From contig JAOAPW010000127.1 of the NCBI GenBank assembly GCA_025463105.1, forward strand, positions 1-5,709: a stretch of DNA of 5,709 nt, in the 5' to 3' direction. The position numbers and the translations under genes are program-made. Positions 1 through 4,796 of the stretch are shown here, in pieces (the stretch's first letter is position 1; each line of letters opens with the position of its first letter). The notes beneath the pieces are model-generated. The model ran no database searches and was not told where the DNA came from. It worked only from the letters and a program-made list of their open reading frames with translations. Source of the stretch: Candidatus Acidiferrum typicum (GTDB lineage: Bacteria > Acidobacteriota > Terriglobia > Acidiferrales > UBA7541).

Positions 1-2
1 TC

Positions 3-863
3 AAGTCCCGCCGGGCGCGGCCGCTCAAGGTAACGTCCAATTTCACGAGAGGAAAATTCCTCGGCGCGGTCCGCAAATCGAAGGAATACATTCGCGCCGG
101 AGATATTTTTCAAGTGGCGCTCAGCCAGCGGTTCGCCGCGAAGACAGATGCCGATCCGTTTGAGATTTATCGCGCTCTGCGCGTCGTCAATCCTTCGCCG
201 TACATGTATTTTCTGAAATTAAACGACCTTGCCGTCGTGGGAAGTTCTCCGGAAATGCTTTTGAAGGTTCAGGGGCGCGACGCTTTTTACCGTCCCATTG
301 CCGGGACGCGGCCCCGTGGCGCGGACGAAAAAGAAGATACGGCACTGGAAACCGAACTCGCCGCCGATCCCAAGGAACGCGCCGAGCACATCATGCTCGT
401 CGATCTCGGACGCAACGACCTGGGCCGCGTCTCGGAGTACGGTTCGGTGCACGTCGAGAAACTGATGTTCGTCGAGCGCTACTCGCATGTGATGCACCTT
501 GTGTCCGCGCTTCGCGGCCGTTTGCGTGAAGACGTGGACTGCTTCGAGGCACTCGCGGCTTGCTTCCCCGGAGGCACGCTGTCCGGTGCGCCTAAAGTCC
601 GCGCCATGGAAATCATCGACGAACTCGAGCCCACTCGCCGCGGCATTTATGCTGGCGCCATTCTGTATCTTGATTTCACGGGGAATCTCGATTCCTGCAT
701 CGCGATTCGGACGATGGTCGTAAAAAAGGGCGTGGCCTACGTGCAGGCGGGAGCCGGTCTTGTCGCGGACTCCGTTCCCGAGAAGGAATACACAGAGACG
801 GTGAACAAGGCGCGCGCGCTGCTGACTGCGCTGGAAATCGCGCATAGCGGAAGTAAATCGTGA
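3..863 (+). CDS. trpE: Anthranilate synthase component I, 5'-truncated by window edge
   Basis: TrpE converts chorismate to anthranilate using ammonia supplied by TrpG, the committed step of tryptophan synthesis in the cytoplasm. The reading frame is open from base 3, and 286 C-terminal residues are visible of about 500 usual for the family. They cover most of the chorismate-binding domain. Visible motifs, numbered from the first codon here, are EYIRAGDIFQVALSQRF (about 28-44), PIAGTRPRG (98-106), the metal/chorismate-binding stretch EHIMLVDLGRNDLGRV (128-143), MHLVS (164-168), FPGGTLSGAPKVRAMEIIDE (188-207) and the C-terminal QAGAGLVADSVPEKEYTET (248-266). The usual PAGTLSGAPK appears here as PGGTLSGAPK, a conservative change. 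The N-terminal tryptophan-feedback region lies outside the window. An internal GTG at 114 is not the real start, because homology continues upstream. PabB and isochorismate synthases are related, but the motif set and nearby trpG and trpD favour TrpE. The TGA stop lies inside a heptamer repeat. Confidence 0.96.
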   Translation, partial: KSRRARPLKVTSNFTRGKFLGAVRKSKEYIRAGDIFQVALSQRFAAKTDADPFEIYRALRVVNPSPYMYFLKLNDLAVVGSSPEMLLKVQGRDAFYRPIAGTRPRGADEKEDTALETELAADPKERAEHIMLVDLGRNDLGRVSEYGSVHVEKLMFVERYSHVMHLVSALRGRLREDVDCFEALAACFPGGTLSGAPKVRAMEIIDELEPTRRGIYAGAILYLDFTGNLDSCIAIRTMVVKKGVAYVQAGAGLVADSVPEKEYTETVNKARALLTALEIAHSGSKS

Positions 864-886
864 TTCGTGATTTGTGACTCGTGATT
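859..886. repeat. Four-unit heptamer tandem repeat at the end of trpE
   Basis: Four contiguous 7-base units are seen: CGTGATT, CGTGATT, TGTGACT, CGTGATT. Two are identical to the first and one differs at two positions. The first unit overlaps the last codon and the TGA stop of trpE, so the array invades the gene's 3' end. Short heptamer arrays like this are known as interspersed low-complexity repeats in several bacterial phyla. No function can be inferred. I see no obvious hairpin or T-tract here, so it is not a typical intrinsic terminator. Confidence 0.8.
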
Positions 887-990
887 CTATTCGGCTCGAT
901 CCAGGCTCGGATGGGAATTCGCGCCGTCCCAAAATTCATGTAATATTAGGATTCTGGGCAATCGGAAACGGCCCTGCAGCCGGATTCCGC

Positions 991-996
991 AGGGAG
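991..996 (+). promoter_or_regulatory. Ribosome binding site deciding the start of the secreted protein
   Basis: AGGGAG lies six bases upstream of the ATG at 1003. The same frame is open further upstream, with a GTG at 874, but that longer version would put 43 unrelated residues before a textbook signal peptide. The Shine-Dalgarno match and the signal peptide agree on 1003. A poor -10-like TAATAT at 941-946 has no convincing -35, so I do not call a promoter in the gap 864-1002. Confidence 0.75.
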
Positions 997-1002
997 TACG
1001 CA

Positions 1003-1569
1003 ATGAAAGCACGCGCCATTCGATCCATCGCATTCGCCATTTTACTGATTGGATCTCTTACGCCGCGGCCTGGCCGGGCGCAAACGCGCGGACCTTCGAC
1101 TCCTGAAGAACGCGCGCGTGCAGTGAAAGTGGCGCACGAATTGGAGGAGGATCCGCTCGCCAAGGACGCTAAAAAAAGCCGCGACTGGATGATTCAGTGG
1201 ATCGTGGAGATTCCCGATATTACCGTGGACGTTTGCTTCGATTATTTTGGGGCGCTGCCTGACCCTCCGAAGGGACATTCGGCGGAAATTACAAAACAGA
1301 TGGTCCTGTCGAGCGCCGCATTCATGGTGGAGCATCCTGACAAGGTTAAAGACGAACAGGCAATAGCCGTCGCGGGCCTGCTCGGCTCGCTCAAAGCGTA
1401 TCAGGCAATTCTCAAGCAGGATTCGGCGGCGCGCTGGACTCATCTGGACAAGCTGATTCAGATGCGCGAGCAGGGCAAACTCGATGATTACGTCGCCGAA
1501 ACGCGCAAGAAATGCGGTCGTGATCAGGAAGAAGAAGACCCCAACACGATGCACGCCCAGGCGTATTGA
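1003..1569 (+). CDS. Small secreted protein of unknown function between trpE and trpG
   Basis: I do not recognise a named family. The product is 188 residues. Residues 1-26 form a classical Sec signal peptide: a basic start (MKARAIR), a hydrophobic core (IAFAILLIG, 9-17) and a probable signal peptidase I site after GRA26, before QTRG. There is no lipobox cysteine, so it is probably periplasmic or exported. The mature part looks mostly helical and charged, with DPLAKDAKKSRDWMIQWIVE at 50-69, then VPDI-like EIPDITVDVCFDYFG around 69-83, a second helical block, and an acidic tail (DQEEEDPN, 174-181). It has two cysteines (78 and 171) that could form a disulfide. It is on the same strand as trpE and trpG, 139 bases after trpE and 103 before trpG, so co-transcription is possible. 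A role in tryptophan synthesis is unlikely because the protein is exported. Confidence 0.85.
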   Translation: MKARAIRSIAFAILLIGSLTPRPGRAQTRGPSTPEERARAVKVAHELEEDPLAKDAKKSRDWMIQWIVEIPDITVDVCFDYFGALPDPPKGHSAEITKQMVLSSAAFMVEHPDKVKDEQAIAVAGLLGSLKAYQAILKQDSAARWTHLDKLIQMREQGKLDDYVAETRKKCGRDQEEEDPNTMHAQAY

Positions 1570-1570
1570 T

Positions 1571-1599
1571 TTGTTTGTCTTCCCAACTCACCTTATACT
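1571..1599 (+). promoter_or_regulatory. Candidate sigma70 promoter for trpG
   Basis: TTGTTT at 1571-1576 and TATACT at 1594-1599 are separated by 17 bases, which is ideal spacing with good -35 and -10 matches. It begins just after the stop of the secreted-protein gene and would give a leader of roughly 65 bases before trpG. It suggests that trpG can be transcribed apart from the upstream genes. The call rests on consensus matching by eye only, and promoter preferences of the host are unknown. Confidence 0.5.
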
Positions 1600-1672
1600 T
1601 TCCTTTTGATCTTTGTTTGCGCAGCCATCTGTTTGTGACTGATGCCGGCAAGACGCACGCGGACCGCACCCT

Positions 1673-2233
1673 ATGATTCTGCTTCTCGACAACTACGATT
1701 CGTTTACCTATAACCTCGCGCAGTTTCTCGGACAATTGGGCGAGAAGCTGGAAGTGCATCGCAACGACCAGATCACGCTCGATCAGATCGCCGCGAAGAA
1801 GCCGCAACGCATCGTGATTTCACCCGGTCCAGGCACTCCGGAAGAATCCGGAATCTGTGTGGACGTAATCCGCCGCTTCGCCGGAGAGATTCCGATTCTG
1901 GGAGTATGTCTCGGCCACCAGGCGATCGGTTACGCGTTCGGCGGACGCGTGATTCGCGCGCCCAAAATCATGCATGGCAAAACCAGCCGCATTCATCACG
2001 ACAACAAAACGATCTTCAGGGAGCTACCGCAGGATTTCGCCGCCACGCGCTATCATTCGCTGATCGTCGAGGAAAAAACTCTTCCGGAAGATCTCGAAAT
2101 TTCCGCAAAGACCGATGGCATCATCATGGGTCTGCGCCACCGCAAACTCCTCATCGAAGGCGTGCAATTCCACCCCGAATCGGTTCTTACCGATGTTGGA
2201 ATGCAGCTGCTGCAGAATTTTCTAACGCTGTAG
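1673..2233 (+). CDS. trpG: Anthranilate synthase component II (glutamine amidotransferase)
   Basis: This class I glutamine amidotransferase releases ammonia from glutamine and passes it to TrpE to make anthranilate. The product is 186 residues, normal for a stand-alone TrpG/PabA. Visible motifs are LLLDNYDSFTYNL (3-15), ISPGPGTPEESG (49-60), the nucleophile loop GVCLGHQ with Cys79, HGKTS (101-105), and the rest of the catalytic triad in VQFHPES with His167 and Glu169. All catalytic residues are present. The ATG at 1673 gives the canonical N-terminus, and there is no strong Shine-Dalgarno before it. A PabA role in folate synthesis cannot be excluded, since many bacteria share one subunit between TrpE and PabB, but the location 0.8 kb downstream of trpE supports TrpG. 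It is convergent with the nuclease gene downstream. Confidence 0.96.
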   Translation: MILLLDNYDSFTYNLAQFLGQLGEKLEVHRNDQITLDQIAAKKPQRIVISPGPGTPEESGICVDVIRRFAGEIPILGVCLGHQAIGYAFGGRVIRAPKIMHGKTSRIHHDNKTIFRELPQDFAATRYHSLIVEEKTLPEDLEISAKTDGIIMGLRHRKLLIEGVQFHPESVLTDVGMQLLQNFLTL

Positions 2234-2262
2234 CAAATTTTGTATCGGCCGCTGGAACTAGA

Positions 2263-2283
2263 AGCTATCAGCTACGAGCTATC
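2263..2283. repeat. Three-unit heptamer tandem repeat downstream of trpG
   Basis: Three contiguous 7-base units are seen: AGCTATC, AGCTACG, AGCTATC. The period equals that of the array at the end of trpE, but the unit sequence differs. It lies 29 bases after the trpG stop. Because the unit contains the palindrome AGCT, it also contributes to a small hairpin (TACGAG/CTCGTA, 2273-2288). No function is evident. Confidence 0.6.
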
Positions 2284-2308
2284 TCGTAAATCTTTGTAGC
2301 AGTTTTTT
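2271..2308 (+). terminator. Weak candidate terminator after trpG
   Basis: GCTAC (2271-2275) can pair with GTAGC (2296-2300), enclosing a smaller GAG/CTC stem, and is followed two bases later by six T residues (2303-2308). An alternative 6-bp stem TACGAG/CTCGTA at 2273-2288 competes with it. The stems are short and AT-containing, so the call is tentative. The stronger hairpins further downstream may also stop transcription from both directions. Confidence 0.3.
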
Positions 2309-2330
2309 CGATTGAGTCTTTAGCTGTGAT

Positions 2331-2505
2331 TACGCGCCATCGGCGCGTAGCATGCCAGCCCGGGGCAACGCCCCGGGGATGTGTCCGAGTATATATTCCG
2401 CCCTGAAAGGGCGGAAGAGTTCTGCGCCCTTTCAGGGCGCCACCAATCGATTCCGAAGCCCAGGGCGCTGCCCTGGGCTTGAATGCGACGGCGCTTTCAG
2501 CGCCG
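2331..2505. repeat. Cluster of six GC-rich triloop hairpins in three doublets (REP/BIME-like)
   Basis: Six perfect inverted repeats follow one another in the convergent gap between trpG and the nuclease gene, each with a three-base loop: 2331-2349 (8-bp stem, loop ATC), 2359-2377 (8 bp, AAC), 2396-2416 (9 bp, GAA), 2424-2440 (7 bp, TTC), 2456-2480 (11 bp, GCT) and 2489-2505 (7 bp, TTC). Spacers alternate 9, 18, 7, 15 and 8 bases, so the hairpins form three close pairs. Each pair is introduced by ATTACG or ATTCCG (2329, 2395, 2450). A 60-codon frame across it (2352-2534) is only translated repeat. Clusters of this look occur as dispersed elements in several phyla. A link to RAYT/TnpA-REP transposases is possible, but none is visible here. 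The cluster may serve as a bidirectional transcription stop. Confidence 0.8.
2396..2440. repeat. Inverted pair of hairpins within the cluster
   Basis: The third and fourth hairpins are reverse complements of each other over 15 bases: CGCCCTGAAAGGGCG at 2399-2413 and CGCCCTTTCAGGGCG at 2425-2439, with 11 bases between. Each folds by itself, and the two can also pair with one another into one long stem, giving two alternative structures. Head-to-head pairing of short palindromic units is the arrangement of BIME-type elements. Confidence 0.75.
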
Positions 2506-2537
2506 GAGCCAAGGTGTCGTTAATTCAAAAATAACTT

Positions 2538-3296
2538 CTAGTATTTCTTCATGGCGGGACACATCTCTTTGTACTCGCACCAATCACAGAGCGGCGTCAC
2601 TTGCGTGGGAAAACTCGTCGTCGCCTCGATCCGCGCGATGAGATCCAGCGTCTTCTGTTTCACCATTTCAAGTTGCCGAAGCGTCTTCGCAATGGAAATG
2701 GCCTGGTCGAACGTCAAATAGTGCCAAATCAATGTAATTCGCTGCGCGTCGGGCCAACGCTGCCGCAGCGCCAGTTCATAAAGCGCGAGCTGCATATCGC
2801 TTCCGACCTGGGAGGGACTGGGAAATCGGCGCGAAGTTTTGTAGTCATGAATTTCCAGCGAGCCGTCTTCCGTTCTTGCCAGCCGGTCGATGATGCCTCG
2901 AATTTCGTGTCCATCAGAAAGCGGAAACGAGAATTTTTCCTCCAGCTCCAAAGTTGTGGATTGATTGAACGGATAAAATCTCTGGTGATACGCCCGCAGC
3001 ATTTGACGTCCCAATTCCCGGTATGTGCGGGCGGTGGTTCCCGACCTGACGATTCGCATTTGGGACGAGTAACCCTCATCCCACTTCTCTTGGTAGAACG
3101 CCAGAATTTCATCGCTCGAATCGAGTTTCCCTTGCAGCGCGTCCGCATATAATTTTTCCAGCGCCCGATGGACTGTGTCCCCGAGATGAAGCTCAATGCT
3201 CCGTACAGGCGGAGGAATTTCGTCGACATAGCGGAACTTGTACTTTTGCGGACATTGCTGATACGCGGTCAATTTGCTATGCGAGAAACTTGGCAC
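2538..3296 (-). CDS. Stand-alone PD-(D/E)XK nuclease-family protein, RecB/Cas4-like with probable Fe-S cluster
   Basis: The 252-residue product resembles the nuclease domain of RecB/AddB and Cas4 (PDDEXK_1 type), probably acting on DNA ends. Motifs in order are SHSKLTAYQQCPQKYKFRY (5-23) with Cys15, GDTVHRALEKLY (39-50) with the family histidine His43, GIIDRLAR (134-141) with Asp137, LEIHDYKTS (147-155) with Asp151 and Lys153, and the QxxxY motif QLALY (169-173). At the C-terminus are Cys237, Cys240 and Cys246. The active-site pattern D...DYK is intact, and one N-terminal plus three C-terminal cysteines match the 4Fe-4S arrangement of AddB and Cas4. There is no helicase domain, and no CRISPR array or cas gene is in the window, so cas4 is not assigned. 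The start is GTG at 3296, supported by GGAG upstream. It lies downstream of trpD on the same strand, separated by 288 bases that include a repeat, so a shared transcript is uncertain. Confidence 0.88.
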   Translation of the reverse strand: MPSFSHSKLTAYQQCPQKYKFRYVDEIPPPVRSIELHLGDTVHRALEKLYADALQGKLDSSDEILAFYQEKWDEGYSSQMRIVRSGTTARTYRELGRQMLRAYHQRFYPFNQSTTLELEEKFSFPLSDGHEIRGIIDRLARTEDGSLEIHDYKTSRRFPSPSQVGSDMQLALYELALRQRWPDAQRITLIWHYLTFDQAISIAKTLRQLEMVKQKTLDLIARIEATTSFPTQVTPLCDWCEYKEMCPAMKKY

Positions 3297-3305
3297 GAAT
3301 GTGGA

Positions 3306-3309
3306 CTCC
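3306..3309 (-). promoter_or_regulatory. Ribosome binding site for the nuclease gene
   Basis: On the - strand, GGAG lies nine bases before a GTG codon that begins VPSFSHSKL, the N-terminal edge of the family's first conserved motif. This supports the GTG start at 3296. Confidence 0.5.
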
Positions 3310-3390
3310 GAAAGGCTGCGTGATTATTTGACGGATTCCTCGGCGGGTCAAGTGGATCCCGTCCTGTCTGCCACACCTTTGCTACCTTTT

Positions 3391-3480
3391 GTCATTCCGA
3401 GCGTAGCGAGGAATCCCTCTGTTGTTTGGGCAACAAAACAAAGAGGGATTCCTCACCCGGAAGAGCGGGTTCGGGATGAC
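3391..3480. repeat. 90-base MITE-like imperfect inverted repeat
   Basis: The element begins GTCATTCCGAGCGTAGCG and ends GTTCGGGATGAC, so its ends pair over about ten bases including one G-U pair. An inner perfect 13-bp stem pairs GAGGAATCCCTCT (3408-3420) with its complement at 3442-3454, around a 21-base AC/GT-rich loop. I associate this GTCATTCCGAG...GAGGAATC pattern with a dispersed intergenic repeat in Acidobacteriota and other phyla, often mis-annotated as small proteins containing VIPSVARNP. I see no clear target-site duplication. It lies between trpD and the nuclease gene and would form a strong hairpin in a transcript running through both. Confidence 0.8.
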
Positions 3481-3584
3481 GAGGAAAAATGACTAATTGT
3501 GTGATCAACGGAATGCTTACGACGTTGATGCTCATGGCGTAACGCCACAACCAGCGTCCCCAGCTTGACGCCCGACGAGCGACG
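3481..3584. other. Spacer between the MITE-like element and the trpD 3' end
   Basis: No gene is seen here. The only structure I find is a small hairpin at 3535-3547 (TGGCG, loop TAA, CGCCA), which repeats the triloop design of the larger cluster but has only a 5-bp stem. It lacks a following T-tract in the trpD direction, so I do not call it a terminator. Confidence 0.4.
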
Positions 3585-4604
3585 CTACGAACCTGGTGTG
3601 AATGCGATCAGAGCGTCGATTTTTTTCAGCGCGGCACCGGAATCGATTGATTCGGCGGCGAGGCGCGCGCCATCGAGAAAATCCGCGGCGCGGCCGGCGG
3701 CGACCAGCGCCGCCGCGGCGTTGGCGATGGCGATGTCGCGGCGCGGGCCGGGTTCGCCGGAAAGAATTGCGCGAATCAGGGCGGCGTTATGCGAGGCGTC
3801 GCCGCCCGAAATCGCGGAAATCGGCGCGCGACCAAGGCCAAAATCCTCAGGCGTAACTTCATAAACGCGCACAATTCCGCCGCGCACCTCGCCGACCTTC
3901 GTTTCGCCGGCCAGGGAAATTTCGTCCAGGCCGCCGGCGCCATGCACCACGAAGGCACGCTCAACTCCGAGTTCGGCAAGCGCGCTCGCAACCTTCTCCA
4001 CCACGTCTGCGGAAAATACGCCGGCGATTTGCGCGCGCGCTCCGGCCGGATTTGTCAGGGGTCCAAGCAAATTAAACGCGGTGCGTCCGAGACGCCGCCG
4101 CGCCGGCATGGCATGCCGCATGGCCGTATGCAAAGCCGGCGCAAAAAGAAATCCGATGCCAATTTCATTGATCGCCGCGCCCACACGTTCCGGCGTAACG
4201 TCGAGCGAGATTCCCAGCGCTTCCAGCACGTCCGCCGAGCCGCATTTGGACGAGATGGAGCGATTGCCATGTTTAGCGACGCGCACACCTGCTCCTGCTG
4301 CGACGAACGCCGCGGTGGTGGAAATATTGAAAGTGCCCGACGCGTCGCCGCCGGTCCCGCAGGTGTCCACGAGCAATTCGTCGGTGCGCGATGTGTCGCT
4401 AAAAATTGGTGCGGCATGATGGCGCATGGCGCGCGCGAAGCCGACCAACTCTTCGATGGTCTCACCCTTGGTGCGCAGCGCGGAAAGCAGCGCGACGATC
4501 GAATTCTCCCCGGCGCGTCCGGAAAGAATCTCCTCCATCGCGCTTTCGGCTTCCTGTCGCGAAAGATGTGTTCCGGCTGCCGCTTTTTCAATGAGAATTT
4601 GCAT
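3585..4604 (-). CDS. trpD: Anthranilate phosphoribosyltransferase
   Basis: TrpD transfers the phosphoribosyl group of PRPP to anthranilate, the second committed step of tryptophan synthesis, and normally acts as a cytoplasmic homodimer with metal ions. From the chosen ATG the product is 339 residues, the usual family length. An N-terminal helical domain (about 1-65, with LSRQEAESAMEEILSG) precedes the PRPP-binding glycine loop VDTCGTGGDASGTFNIST (79-96), KHGNRSISSKCGSADVLEAL (111-130), the anthranilate-site stretch ALHTAMRHAMPARRRLGRTA (157-176), FNLLGPLTNPAGA (177-189) and the metal-binding VVHGAGGLDEIS (219-230) with Asp227 and Glu228. All key motifs are intact. The frame extends to a TTG at 4631, and a GTG lies just upstream at 4607. 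I prefer ATG 4604 because homologues begin near MxxLIEKAAAG; no start has a convincing Shine-Dalgarno. It is on the strand opposite trpE and trpG and divergent from sucC. Confidence 0.95.
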   Translation of the reverse strand: MQILIEKAAAGTHLSRQEAESAMEEILSGRAGENSIVALLSALRTKGETIEELVGFARAMRHHAAPIFSDTSRTDELLVDTCGTGGDASGTFNISTTAAFVAAGAGVRVAKHGNRSISSKCGSADVLEALGISLDVTPERVGAAINEIGIGFLFAPALHTAMRHAMPARRRLGRTAFNLLGPLTNPAGARAQIAGVFSADVVEKVASALAELGVERAFVVHGAGGLDEISLAGETKVGEVRGGIVRVYEVTPEDFGLGRAPISAISGGDASHNAALIRAILSGEPGPRRDIAIANAAAALVAAGRAADFLDGARLAAESIDSGAALKKIDALIAFTPGS

Positions 4605-4658
4605 CACGAAGGCAGGACCCCAGCTCCGCAATGCGTGAGCGCCCCAAGGTTCAAGACG

Positions 4659-4685
4659 ATGGTCAACATGGTCAATATGTTCACA
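4659..4685. repeat. Three imperfect 9-base direct repeats in the trpD-sucC divergent region
   Basis: The units are ATGGTCAAC, ATGGTCAAT and ATGTTCACA. The first two differ at one base and the third is degenerate. The same stretch holds an inverted repeat, AACAT (4665-4669) and ATGTT (4677-4681), spaced by seven bases. It lies about 55 bases upstream of the trpD start and 110 upstream of sucC, a plausible operator position. The arms are short, so chance is a real alternative. No recognised regulator motif was matched. Confidence 0.35.
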
Positions 4686-4743
4686 AATGGAATCGTCTGC
4701 GAATACACTCGGTTCCTTTCGCTTGCTCGGGTCACGTGTTCCC

Positions 4744-4749
4744 TATAAA
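4744..4749 (+). promoter_or_regulatory. Tentative -10 element upstream of sucC
   Basis: TATAAA lies 47 bases before the sucC ATG in the divergent intergenic region. The nearest -35-like hexamer, TTGCTC at 4723-4728, matches poorly and has a short 15-base spacer, so only the -10 is suggested. I found no convincing promoter for trpD on the other strand of the same region. Confidence 0.25.
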
Positions 4750-4796
4750 CTCTGTAGTTTCGATTGGACGTAAATTCTAACACTGATGGACGGACG

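Noticed and set aside
219..932. 237-codon - strand frame antisense to trpE
   Set aside because: Shadow of trpE. Its N-terminal part is translated heptamer repeat (VTNHESRFT-like), a frequent false gene call.
1042..1554. 170-codon - strand frame opposite the secreted protein
   Set aside because: The + strand gene has a signal peptide and ribosome site; the opposite frame has neither and shows no recognisable motif.
1600..1672. Tryptophan attenuator or T-box upstream of trpG
   Set aside because: I see no run of TGG codons, no T-box-like sequence and no paired terminator/antiterminator stems in the short leader.
2331..2505. CRISPR array
   Set aside because: The repeated elements are palindromes of different sequence with 7-18-base spacers, not identical direct repeats with uniform unique spacers of about 30 bases.
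2352..2534. 60-codon + strand frame after trpG
   Set aside because: It is made almost entirely of the palindromic hairpins. Its residues simply translate the repeat.
2538..3296. Calling the nuclease Cas4
   Set aside because: Motifs and cysteines are compatible, but no cas gene or CRISPR array is nearby, and the same features occur in AddB-type and stand-alone RecB-like proteins.
3274..3492. 72-codon + strand frame with VIPSVARNP
   Set aside because: This is the translated MITE-like repeat and its flank, a known type of spurious protein. It also overlaps the nuclease start.
3789..4748. 319-codon + strand frame antisense to trpD
   Set aside because: It lies opposite the fully conserved trpD. 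Its translation is arginine-rich without domains, as expected for the shadow of a GC-rich gene.
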